Assembly: GCA_015490395.1 (NCBI GenBank)
Contig: WFXX01000308.1
Location: forward strand, 1 to 13,778
DNA from: Gammaproteobacteria bacterium
Lineage (GTDB): Bacteria > Pseudomonadota > Gammaproteobacteria > DRLM01
Direction: 5' to 3'
Length of the DNA: 13,778 nucleotides
This document shows, in pieces, positions 6,247-11,608 of this stretch. The position numbers were made by a program, and so were the translations under genes. The notes below the pieces were generated by a model. The model was not told the DNA's origin. It did not search any database and worked only from the letters and a program-made list of their open reading frames with translations. Every line of letters begins with the position of its first letter. Position 1 is the stretch's first letter.

Positions 6247-6260
6247 GTCCTGGCCATAAT
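6233..6260 (+). promoter_or_regulatory. Sigma-70 promoter of the XRE regulator
   Basis: TTGCGT (6233-6238) as -35 and CATAAT (6255-6260) as -10 are separated by 16 bases. Transcription would start near 6267, about 20 bases before the ATG. The -35 overlaps the right arms of the inverted repeats at 6221-6246. Confidence 0.55.
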
Positions 6261-6287
6261 GGACCCCTCACCTCACGCGACCGTGCC

Positions 6288-6659
6288 ATGTCATCAATAA
6301 GAGAGAGAATCAAGCAAGCACGCGAGGCTGCCAGCATGAGCAAGTCCGAGCTGGCGCGCCGTATCGGGGTCCATCCGAGTGCCTGCATCCAGTGGGAGGC
6401 GGTGGGCGGCACCCATCCCAAGCTGGAGCATTTGGCGCAGATCGCCACGATCTTGGATGTGCGCTTCGAGTGGCTCGCCACCGGGCGAGGGGAGATGCGC
6501 TACTCGCCCCAAGCCCGAGAGGAGCGGCCTGCTCGCGGAAGCCTCGATCGGCTGTTGAGTGCCGAGGAGCGTCGGTTGCTGGAGTCCTTCCGGGCCATGG
6601 ACGCCCGCCGGAGGCGGCTGCTGCTGGAGCTGACGACCCTTTTGGGCGGCGAGGGCTGA
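6288..6659 (+). CDS. XRE-family helix-turn-helix transcriptional regulator
   Basis: A 123-aa DNA-binding protein. Residues about 4-66 form a Cro/C1-type HTH: IRERIKQAREAASMSKSELA, then RRIGVHPSACIQWE as turn and recognition helix, closing with LAQIATILDVRFEWLATG, the classic end of the domain. The C-terminal third (about 85-120) is predicted helical and charged (SAEERRLLESFRAMDARRRR) and probably mediates dimerisation; there is no LexA-like peptidase or ligand domain. The ATG at 6288 lacks a Shine-Dalgarno sequence, and the leader would be only about 20 bases. A later ATG (residue 17) would delete helix 1 and is unlikely. The inverted repeat over its own promoter suggests autorepression. Phage-like repressors of this size also occur as stand-alone chromosomal regulators; no phage genes are nearby. 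Confidence 0.85.
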   Translation: MSSIRERIKQAREAASMSKSELARRIGVHPSACIQWEAVGGTHPKLEHLAQIATILDVRFEWLATGRGEMRYSPQAREERPARGSLDRLLSAEERRLLESFRAMDARRRRLLLELTTLLGGEG

Positions 6660-6671
6660 CAGCGCACCTTA

Positions 6672-6683
6672 AGACCTAGGTCT
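6672..6683. repeat. 12-bp palindrome between convergent genes
   Basis: AGACCTAGGTCT is a perfect palindrome in the 48-base gap between the XRE regulator and hslR, which converge. It may act as a weak stem, but no T-run follows on either strand. Confidence 0.25.
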
Positions 6684-6707
6684 GCACACCTGGGTTGACG
6701 GTGCCGC

Positions 6708-7127
6708 TCAGCGACCGCGCAGCCGGCGCAGGTGGCGCCGTTCCCGCTTGTCGGGCCGCCCCGCCGGGCGGGGAGCGGCGGCCTCCAGGCGGCGCCGGGT
6801 GGCGGCCTCCTCCCGGGCCTTGCGGCTGGCCTCGGTCTCCTCGTACAGCCGGGCCGCCTCTGGGGCGGGTCGCCGTTGGCTGGCCAGCGCCCGCACCACC
6901 AGCTCCAGGGTCCAGCTCCCGCGGGAGAGCTCCAGCCGGTCCCCGGGCCGGAGCGTGTGGGCGGGCTTCACCCGCCGGCCGTTGAGGTGCACCTTGCCGC
7001 CGGCCACGGCTTCCCGGGCCAGGCTGCGGGTTTTGTAAAGACGGGCGGCCCACAGCCACTTGTCCAGCCGCATCCCTTCCGTGGTGGGCTCGGGCTCCTG
7101 CCCCGAGCGGCGGGCCTTGCGGCTCAT
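6708..7127 (-). CDS. hslR: Heat-shock protein 15 (Hsp15), S4-domain RNA-binding protein
   Basis: A 139-aa protein closely like E. coli Hsp15 (133 aa), which binds free 50S subunits carrying a nascent chain and helps recycle stalled ribosomes after heat stress. The S4 domain occupies about 19-85, starting RLDKWLWAARLYKTRSLARE and continuing through GGKVHLNGRRVKP and the LRPGDRLEL strand. The basic tail contains RRPAPEAARLYEET and the ending RPDKRERRHLRRLRG, both familiar from Hsp15. The ATG at 7127 overlaps the stop of yrfG as ATGA, so translation is coupled; GGGGAG lies seven bases upstream, inside yrfG. The frame is open further upstream to 7928, but only as a shadow of yrfG. yrfG-hslR order is as in E. 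coli; hslO does not follow here. Confidence 0.92.
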   Translation of the reverse strand: MSRKARRSGQEPEPTTEGMRLDKWLWAARLYKTRSLAREAVAGGKVHLNGRRVKPAHTLRPGDRLELSRGSWTLELVVRALASQRRPAPEAARLYEETEASRKAREEAATRRRLEAAAPRPAGRPDKRERRHLRRLRGR

Positions 7128-7816
7128 GCCCTGTCTCCCCCTTGGGGCGGCATGAGGGGCGCGAAGCCCCGCACCCAGGCCACGCCGGGGGGCAAAGAGG
7201 CCGGGGGCGCCCGTCCCGGTCCCAGGACCAGGCGCAGGTGGGCGATGCCGTAGCGGCTGGCCGAGGCCAGCACGGCCGGATTGTCGTCTAGCAGCAAGGT
7301 GGCCTGGGGCTCGAAGGGCAGCCGGCGGCGCAGCCGCTCCCAGAAGGCAGGCTCCTCCTTGGGCAGGCCCAGCTCGTGGGCGCTGAGCACCGCATCCACC
7401 CGCTCCCCCAGCCGGGTGCGCTCCAGCTTCAGGGCCAGGCTCGCGGGATGGGCGTTGGTCACCAGCCACCGCCGCCTGCCGGATCGCCCCAGGGCCTCCA
7501 GGAAGGCGGGCGCCTCGGGGTGGAAGGCGATGAGGTGGGCTACCTCCCGCTTCAGGGCGGCCAGGTCCAGCCCCAGCTCTTGGGCCCAATAATCCAGACA
7601 GTACCAGGCCAGGGTGCCCTCCACCCGCCGAAAGCGAGGCCCCAGGAGGCGGCGGGCGGTGGGCAGGTCCAGCCCTCGGCGCTGCGCCCAGCGCCGGGGC
7701 ACCAGCTCCTGCCAGAAGTGCTCGTCGAAGCGCAGATCCAGCAGGGTGCCGTCCATGTCCAGCAGCACCCACCGGATGCGCTCCCAGGGCAAGGTCTCGG
7801 GACCGGTGGCGGGCAC
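7124..7816 (-). CDS. yrfG: HAD-family GMP/IMP nucleotidase YrfG
   Basis: A 230-aa haloacid-dehalogenase-fold phosphatase; E. coli YrfG dephosphorylates purine mononucleotides such as GMP and IMP in the cytoplasm. All four HAD motifs are visible: LLDMDGTLLDL with nucleophile Asp20 and acid Asp22, VTNAH in motif II, LPKEEPAFW with the motif III lysine, and LLLDDN in motif IV. The cap (about 29-110) contains RFDEHFWQELVPRRWAQRRG and GTLAWYCLDYWAQELGLD, both typical of YrfG. The GTG start at 7816 follows GAGGGAG by a few bases; no ATG precedes motif I. It is first in the yrfG-hslR operon and divergent from nudE, from which it is separated by 96 bases holding the shared palindromic promoter. Confidence 0.92.
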   Translation of the reverse strand: MPATGPETLPWERIRWVLLDMDGTLLDLRFDEHFWQELVPRRWAQRRGLDLPTARRLLGPRFRRVEGTLAWYCLDYWAQELGLDLAALKREVAHLIAFHPEAPAFLEALGRSGRRRWLVTNAHPASLALKLERTRLGERVDAVLSAHELGLPKEEPAFWERLRRRLPFEPQATLLLDDNPAVLASASRYGIAHLRLVLGPGRAPPASLPPGVAWVRGFAPLMPPQGGDRA

Positions 7817-7863
7817 AGCTCCCTCGGGCAGGTTTCCCGGCGGACGCAGTGGTAAGCTGACCC

Positions 7864-7880
7864 AGTATAGCGGCTATACT
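7864..7880. promoter_or_regulatory. Palindromic divergent promoter between yrfG and nudE
   Basis: AGTATAG (7864-7870), three bases, CTATACT (7874-7880) is a perfect inverted repeat that gives an identical -10-like TATACT to each strand: 7875-7880 for nudE and 7869-7864 for yrfG. Start sites would be near 7887 (+) and 7857 (-), giving leaders of about 26 and 41 bases. No good -35 box is visible on either side. Confidence 0.55.
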
Positions 7881-7912
7881 AGGCGCCCGGCCCTGGCCCC
7901 ACGCGAGCCTCC

Positions 7913-8482
7913 ATGCCCGTCCCGCCACCGGCCCAGCCCCGCATCCTTCGCAGGCGCACGCTGGCCCGCACCCGGCTCTTCCACGTGCAGCAGGTGGGCC
8001 TGGAGTTCGCTAACGGGGCCCGGGTGGACTACGAGCGCCTGTGCTCCTCGCCCCGGGGAGCGGTGCTGGTGGTGGCCGTGGAGCCGGACCGCACCGTGTA
8101 CCTGGTCCGGGAGTACTGCGCCGGCGTGGAGCGCTACGAGTTGGGTTTGCCCAAGGGCCGGCTGGAGGACGGCGAGTCCTTGCTGGAGGCAGCCAACCGG
8201 GAGCTGATGGAGGAAGTAGGTCTGGGCGCGCGGCGTCTGGAGCACCTGACCTCCTTCACCGTGGCCCCTGGCTATCTCAGTCACGTCACCCACGTGGTGC
8301 TGGCCCGGGAGTTGTATCCCCGGCGCCTGCCGGGGGACGAGCCCGAGCCCTTGGAAGTGGTCCCCTGGTCCCTGGACCGCCTGCCCGAGCTGCTGGCCCG
8401 GGAGGACTGCACCGAGGCCCGTTCCATCGCCGCCCTCTATTGGGTACGGGACCTGCTTGGCGAGGAGGAGGCGAGCGCGTGA
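7913..8482 (+). CDS. nudE: ADP compounds hydrolase NudE
   Basis: A 189-aa NUDIX enzyme resembling E. coli NudE, which hydrolyses ADP-ribose, NADH and diadenosine polyphosphates to mononucleotides. The Nudix box is canonical, G82-x5-E88-x7-REL-MEEVGL ending at 104, preceded by YELGLPKG. Upstream are RTRLFHVQQVGLEFANG and RGAVLVVAVEPDRTVYLVREY, both typical of NudE. After the box come the FTVAPGYLSH segment and DEPEPLEVVPW, which help form the substrate pocket. The ATG has only a weak ribosome site (GCGAG). Its stop overlaps the GTG of cysQ by four bases. nudE beside cysQ and yrfG is a recurrent gammaproteobacterial arrangement, from memory of E. coli and Pseudomonas gene order. Confidence 0.92.
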   Translation: MPVPPPAQPRILRRRTLARTRLFHVQQVGLEFANGARVDYERLCSSPRGAVLVVAVEPDRTVYLVREYCAGVERYELGLPKGRLEDGESLLEAANRELMEEVGLGARRLEHLTSFTVAPGYLSHVTHVVLARELYPRRLPGDEPEPLEVVPWSLDRLPELLAREDCTEARSIAALYWVRDLLGEEEASA

Positions 8483-9339
8483 ACCGATCCCCTGGTTGCT
8501 CCGACGGGCGCCTGGCGGCCCGCCGCCAGGGTCTCCATCCGCTGGCGCGAGCCCTGCTGGAGTCCGTGCTGGACCTGGCCCGGGAGGCCGGCGGCCGCAT
8601 CCGGGAGGTCTACGCCCGGGACTTCGACGTGGCCCACAAGGAGGACCGCTCGCCGCTGACCGAGGCCGACATGGCCGCCCACGAGACCATCGTGGCGGGG
8701 CTGGAGCGCCTCACCCCGGACTTGCCGGTGCTTTCCGAGGAGTCGGCCGAGGTTCCCTATGGCGAGCGGGCCGCCTGGATCCGGTACTGGCTGGTGGACC
8801 CCCTGGACGGCACCCGGGAGTTCATCAAGCGCAACGGGGAGTTCACGGTCAACATCGCCCTGGTGGAGGAGGGTCGCCCTGTCCTGGGGGTGATCCACGT
8901 GCCTGTGAGCGGGGTGAGCTACTACGCCTGCGCCGGGGGCGGGGCCTTCCGCCAGGATCCCAGCGCTGCCCCCCGCCCCATCCGGGTGCGCCCCTGGGAG
9001 GGCGGCCGGCTGGTGGTGGTCGGGAGCCGCTCTCACCCCAGCCCCCAGCTCATGCGCTTCGTGGCCCAGTTCCCCGAGCACGAGCTGGTCTCCATGGGCA
9101 GCTCCCTCAAGTCCTGCCTGGTGGCCGAGGGCCGGGCGGACGTCTACGTGCGCTTCGGCCCGACCTCCGAGTGGGATACCGCGGCGGCCCAGTGCGTGGT
9201 GGAGGAGGCCGGCGGCGGGCTGTGCGACTTCGAGCTGCGGCCCCTGCGCTACAACGCCAGGCCCTCCCTCATCAATCCCCCCTTCATCGCCTGCGGGGAT
9301 CTGCGCCACGACTGGCGGCGCTGGCTGCGGGTGGCCTAG
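8479..9339 (+). CDS. cysQ: 3'(2'),5'-bisphosphate nucleotidase CysQ
   Basis: A 286-aa member of the inositol-monophosphatase superfamily. CysQ removes the 3'-phosphate of 3'-phosphoadenosine 5'-phosphate, the by-product of sulfate assimilation, using magnesium. Metal ligands are all present: EE at 87-88 in LSEES, DPLDGT at 107-112 in WLVDPLDGTREF, and the late motif SEWDTAAAQ with Asp233. GSSLKSCLVAEGRADVY (about 210-227) is also characteristic. The start is the GTG in GTGA, overlapping the nudE stop, with GGAGGAGG about ten bases upstream. The first 20 residues exceed the family norm (E. coli CysQ is 246 aa), so a later start cannot be excluded. It forms a coupled operon with nudE. Confidence 0.92.
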   Translation: MNRSPGCSDGRLAARRQGLHPLARALLESVLDLAREAGGRIREVYARDFDVAHKEDRSPLTEADMAAHETIVAGLERLTPDLPVLSEESAEVPYGERAAWIRYWLVDPLDGTREFIKRNGEFTVNIALVEEGRPVLGVIHVPVSGVSYYACAGGGAFRQDPSAAPRPIRVRPWEGGRLVVVGSRSHPSPQLMRFVAQFPEHELVSMGSSLKSCLVAEGRADVYVRFGPTSEWDTAAAQCVVEEAGGGLCDFELRPLRYNARPSLINPPFIACGDLRHDWRRWLRVA

Positions 9340-9347
9340 GGACCTCC

Positions 9348-9368
9348 GCTTGCCCCCTGAGGGCATGC
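9348..9368 (+). terminator. Weak hairpin after cysQ
   Basis: TGCCC (9351-9355) pairs with GGGCA (9361-9365) around five bases, and GC/GC extends the stem beyond one mismatch. Only TT follows, so it is a poor intrinsic terminator, though its position nine bases past the cysQ stop is suggestive. Confidence 0.3.
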
Positions 9369-9606
9369 TTGGGCTATGTCTGTGGGTTGACTTGTCCTCG
9401 TCCGTGGGAGGTGGTCTTCGCTGCTCCTGCTGGCTTCGACTGACCGGTTTGGGGCGGTCCAGAGCCTGGAGTGGCCCCGTGGCGATCTCCATGGGCTGTG
9501 TTGGGGTTGCCGCGCTATCGGCTAGGGAACTCCCAGTCGGTCGGTTCGGCAGAGACCTTCCAGCCCTTCGTGTCGGTATCACGGGGTTGGCAGGATCTCG
9601 TCATCG

Positions 9607-9635
9607 CCAGCGCGGGGCGGACACCGCCCCGCTGG
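9607..9635. repeat. Strong GC-rich hairpin
   Basis: CGGGGCGG (9613-9620) and CCGCCCCG (9624-9631) pair around a three-base loop, and CCAG/CTGG extend the stem across a two-base bulge, giving about 12 base pairs. There is no T-run. It is the most stable stem I see in the gene-free stretch. Confidence 0.5.
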
Positions 9636-10015
9636 TCGCCTGGTTCCTTGGGGACCCTGCGCGCGGTGACCGCTTCGCTTTCAGGGCTGGCCTGTTAGCT
9701 CGGGCGGCAGTGCTTTCCACCTCCACGAGCGCCGGGACACCGCACCGGGCCTCTAGCGGTGCCTGGGCGATGATGGGCCACCTTTGGGCCCGGGGGGGGT
9801 TACTAGTATCCAAGGGCCAATACCTTGGATCCAACCCTGGGACTGGGAGCTCGGCCCTTGGCTGGATGGTCTCTTCCTGCGCGAGCGGGTGCGCATCATA
9901 TCTCGTACGCACCACCAGGGCCATGGCTGCTGTCAAGTCGACAGTGCCTTCAGAGGTCGTGCTTCTAAGTGGTCCGGCTGGATAGGTGAGCCTGCCAAGC
10001 GGTTAGGATTAGGAT

Positions 10016-10090
10016 GAGGTGACGCGCCAGGCGCACCTCCGCGGTTGGGCTCTTCGTCCGTAAGGAGACGGACCCGTGTGGATGAGAGCC
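10016..10090 (+). ncRNA. Possible structured leader: two consecutive stems, the second exposing AAGGAG in its loop
   Basis: Stem 1 is GAGGTG (10016-10021) with CACCTC (10034-10039), continued inside by CGC/GCG around GCCAG. Stem 2 is nested: outer GGCTCT (10048-10053) with AGAGCC (10085-10090), inner GTCCGT (10056-10061) with ACGGAC (10068-10073), leaving AAGGAG (10062-10067) as the apical loop. A start codon lies eight bases after AAGGAG. This arrangement resembles a translational control leader but matches no riboswitch class I know. Confidence 0.25.
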
Positions 10091-10210
10091 GGTTCAGCGA
10101 GGCCGCTTGATGCCGCCTACCGGCCGGCCGCTCGCTGGGCGCTCTCCCAACCTCCCTGTCCTCGCAGCGGCCGGGTCGACTATCTGCCGGGAGGTCCTGT
10201 TGGAAGCTGA
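10076..10210 (+). CDS. Possible small ORF, 44 codons, behind a strong ribosome site
   Basis: GTG at 10076 lies eight bases after AAGGAG (10062-10067), the best Shine-Dalgarno match in this gene-free stretch; an in-frame ATG follows at 10082. The predicted peptide is 44 residues, arginine-, proline- and alanine-rich, with one cysteine and no signal peptide, membrane helix or known motif. It resembles nothing I recognise. It could be a leader peptide tied to the stem-loops in which its ribosome site sits, or a chance frame. Confidence 0.22.
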   Translation: MWMRAGSARPLDAAYRPAARWALSQPPCPRSGRVDYLPGGPVGS

Positions 10211-10313
10211 GCCAGCAGATGATGATCGACCGGGACATGGGGCTGGCCTGTTGTCCGGGGTTACCAGGAAGGTTGCGGGCCGCCTCGCAGGGACAGGGGC
10301 ATCGCAGGCTGCG

Positions 10314-10389
10314 TGGTGGCCAGGGACGGAATCGAACCGCCGACACGGGGATTTTCAGTCCCCTGCTCTACCGACTGAGCTACCTGGCC
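10314..10389 (-). tRNA. tRNA-Phe (anticodon GAA)
   Basis: A complete 76-base cloverleaf. The acceptor GGCCAGG pairs perfectly with CCTGGCC, the discriminator is A, and CCA is encoded. The D arm GCTCAGTCGGTAGAGC, the anticodon stem GGGGA/TCCCC with loop CTGAAAA (anticodon GAA at 34-36), and a T arm with TTCGATT are all present. It strongly resembles E. coli tRNA-Phe through the D and anticodon arms. A good promoter lies just upstream. No second copy of its 3' end was found nearby, so there is no sign of an integrated element's attachment site. Confidence 0.97.
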
Positions 10390-10404
10390 GGTAAGAAATT
10401 AAGT

Positions 10405-10433
10405 ATTAAAGCCATCCTCCGGAGGGCCGTCAA
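10405..10433 (-). promoter_or_regulatory. Sigma-70 promoter of tRNA-Phe
   Basis: On the minus strand TTGACG (10433-10428) and TTTAAT (10410-10405) are each five of six to consensus and exactly 17 bases apart. Transcription would start near 10398, just before the mature tRNA end at 10389. The spacer contains the palindrome CCTCCGGAGG (10416-10425). Confidence 0.75.
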
Positions 10434-10462
10434 GCTGGGGATGGGCGAGCGCACAGCACCGT

Positions 10463-10468
10463 TATAAT
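10463..10468 (+). promoter_or_regulatory. -10 box for the SUMF1 gene pair
   Basis: A perfect TATAAT lies 35 bases before the chosen start at 10503. Transcription would begin near 10475, which argues against the in-frame ATG at 10467 being used. No -35 near consensus is present at 16-18 bases, so an activator may be needed. Confidence 0.45.
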
Positions 10469-10502
10469 GCTTTCACCACGGTGGCGGTGGGGGAAGGTGC
10501 GG

Positions 10503-11603
10503 ATGCGCTGGATGCTTTTGCTGGTGGGCGGAACCCTGGTGGCGGCGGTTTGGGCGGCGCCGCTCGTGGACCGTCATCATCGGGGCCTGCGCGTCTGCCG
10601 TGCCTGCCACAACGGCGGGGAGGGGCTGCTGCAGGAGAAGGTCTTCCGAAAGCGGTGTGGCACCTGCCACGAGGGGCTGCCCGCTGTCACGGCTAGGGCC
10701 CTACGGGTGGCAGCCTCGGAGGAGGCGCCTCGCCCGCAGGCCCTCCAGGAGCTGGAGAAGCTACCGGAGCGGGTGCGCGAGTCTCTGCCCCAGGCTCCCG
10801 AGGCTCGAGGCGAGCTGCCCCCCGGCATGCGCGTGCCCATGTACTACGAGGGCACGCGCATCGGGGCCGACCCCAATCCCATGGTGCTCATCCCCGCTGG
10901 CCCTTTCACCATGGGCTCCGACGACCGCCTCCCCGACGAGGGCCCGGCGCACGTGGTGGACCTGCCGGCCTTTTGGATGGACAAGTACGAGGTCACCAAC
11001 CTCCAGTACAAGCGCTTCATTGACGCCACGGGCCGCCGCTCCCCTGACCACTTCCGCAACCGCACCTTCCCTCCCGGGAAGGCGGACCATCCGGTGACCT
11101 GGGTGACCTGGTTCGACGCCAAGGCCTATTGCGAGTGGGCCGGCAAGCGCCTGCCCACGGAGCAGGAGTGGGAGAAGGCGGCCCGGGGCACCGACGGGCG
11201 CTGGTTCCCCTGGGGCAGCGAGTTCGACGTGCTCAAGGCCAACACCCCCCAGCGCTGGGCCTGGCTGAGGCAGGAGGGAGACACCACTCCGGTGGGGGCC
11301 TTCGAGGCCGGCAAGAGTCCCTACGGCCTCTACGACATGGCGGGGAACGTCTGGGAGTGGACCGCCTCGTGGTATCTACCCCACCCGGGCAACCGCCATC
11401 CCAGCGAGAACTACGGCAAGCGTTACCGGGTGCTCAAGGGCGGCTCCTGGTGGGACTGCTCCTTCTATCGCTGCGGCATCTCCGCGCCGGTATTCAACCG
11501 CAGCTTCTTCAATCCCTACACCAAGAACCAGAGCTTCGGCTTCCGCTGTGCTCGGGACGCCACGGCGGAGGAAGCCGCCCGGGCCGCAGCCGGCGGATCC
11601 TGA
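10503..11603 (+). CDS. Exported diheme cytochrome c-like / SUMF1 (FGE-like) fusion protein
   Basis: A 366-aa envelope protein. Residues 1-18 form a signal peptide (MRWMLLLVGG then VAAVWA). Next is a compact segment with two covalent haem c motifs, CRACH at 32-36 and CGTCH at 52-56; His25 and His26 could serve as extra haem ligands. A charged linker (about 65-115) leads to a SUMF1/formylglycine-generating-enzyme-like domain at about 125-350: MVLIPAGPFTMGS, WMDKYEVTNLQYKRFI, WAGKRLPTEQEWEKAARG, YDMAGNVWEW, GGSWWDC and FGFRC. SUMF1-fold proteins include sulfatase-activating FGE, EgtB, PvdO and NirV-like proteins. Cys319 and Cys324 (CSFYRC) lie near the place of the FGE copper-binding cysteines but one residue later relative to GGS. 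GGGGGAAGG at 10489-10497 fixes the ATG at 10503. The next SUMF1 gene starts five bases after the stop. Haem attachment is inferred from CXXCH plus export; metal binding by the cysteines is an alternative. Confidence 0.8.
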   Translation: MRWMLLLVGGTLVAAVWAAPLVDRHHRGLRVCRACHNGGEGLLQEKVFRKRCGTCHEGLPAVTARALRVAASEEAPRPQALQELEKLPERVRESLPQAPEARGELPPGMRVPMYYEGTRIGADPNPMVLIPAGPFTMGSDDRLPDEGPAHVVDLPAFWMDKYEVTNLQYKRFIDATGRRSPDHFRNRTFPPGKADHPVTWVTWFDAKAYCEWAGKRLPTEQEWEKAARGTDGRWFPWGSEFDVLKANTPQRWAWLRQEGDTTPVGAFEAGKSPYGLYDMAGNVWEWTASWYLPHPGNRHPSENYGKRYRVLKGGSWWDCSFYRCGISAPVFNRSFFNPYTKNQSFGFRCARDATAEEAARAAAGGS

Positions 11604-11608
11604 GCCCC

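Larger units (their letters stand above)
9340..10313. other. Non-coding stretch of about 970 bases between cysQ and tRNA-Phe
   Basis: No protein family is recognisable in any frame. The longest frame (9350-9985, +) is Ser/Gly/Trp-rich with no family pattern and no coherent codon bias, and composition looks less GC-rich than the flanking genes. The stretch instead carries many inverted repeats: 9607-9635, 9810-9818 with 9853-9861, the palindrome TTGGATCCAA at 9824-9833, 9888-9893 with 9908-9913, CTGTC/GACAG at 9930-9944, and the block at 10016-10090. I checked by eye for the hallmark segments of RNase P RNA, tmRNA and SRP RNA and did not find them. It could be a decayed element, an unknown structured RNA, or ordinary spacer. 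Confidence 0.5.

Noticed and set aside
7128..7928. Long upstream extension of the Hsp15 frame
   Set aside because: This is the wrong-frame shadow of yrfG. Hsp15 length and the ATGA overlap with a good ribosome site fix the start at 7127.
8041..8478. Upstream extension of the CysQ frame inside nudE
   Set aside because: It overlaps the Nudix box of nudE in another frame and has no CysQ-like residues; the GTGA junction gives a sensible start.
9601..9936. 111-aa minus-strand frame in the gene-free stretch
   Set aside because: Considered as a transposase remnant, but no recognisable motif or terminal repeats could be found.
9350..9985. 211-aa plus-strand frame in the gene-free stretch
   Set aside because: Ser/Gly/Trp-rich with no family pattern, no ribosome site and codon use unlike neighbouring genes.
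9340..10313. Insertion sequence or integrated element at the tRNA-Phe 3' end
   Set aside because: No duplicate of the tRNA 3' end, no matching terminal inverted repeats beyond a few bases, and no integrase or transposase frame.
9933..10346. 137-aa minus-strand frame starting inside tRNA-Phe
   Set aside because: Its first codons are tRNA sequence, a common artefact, and the rest has no domain.
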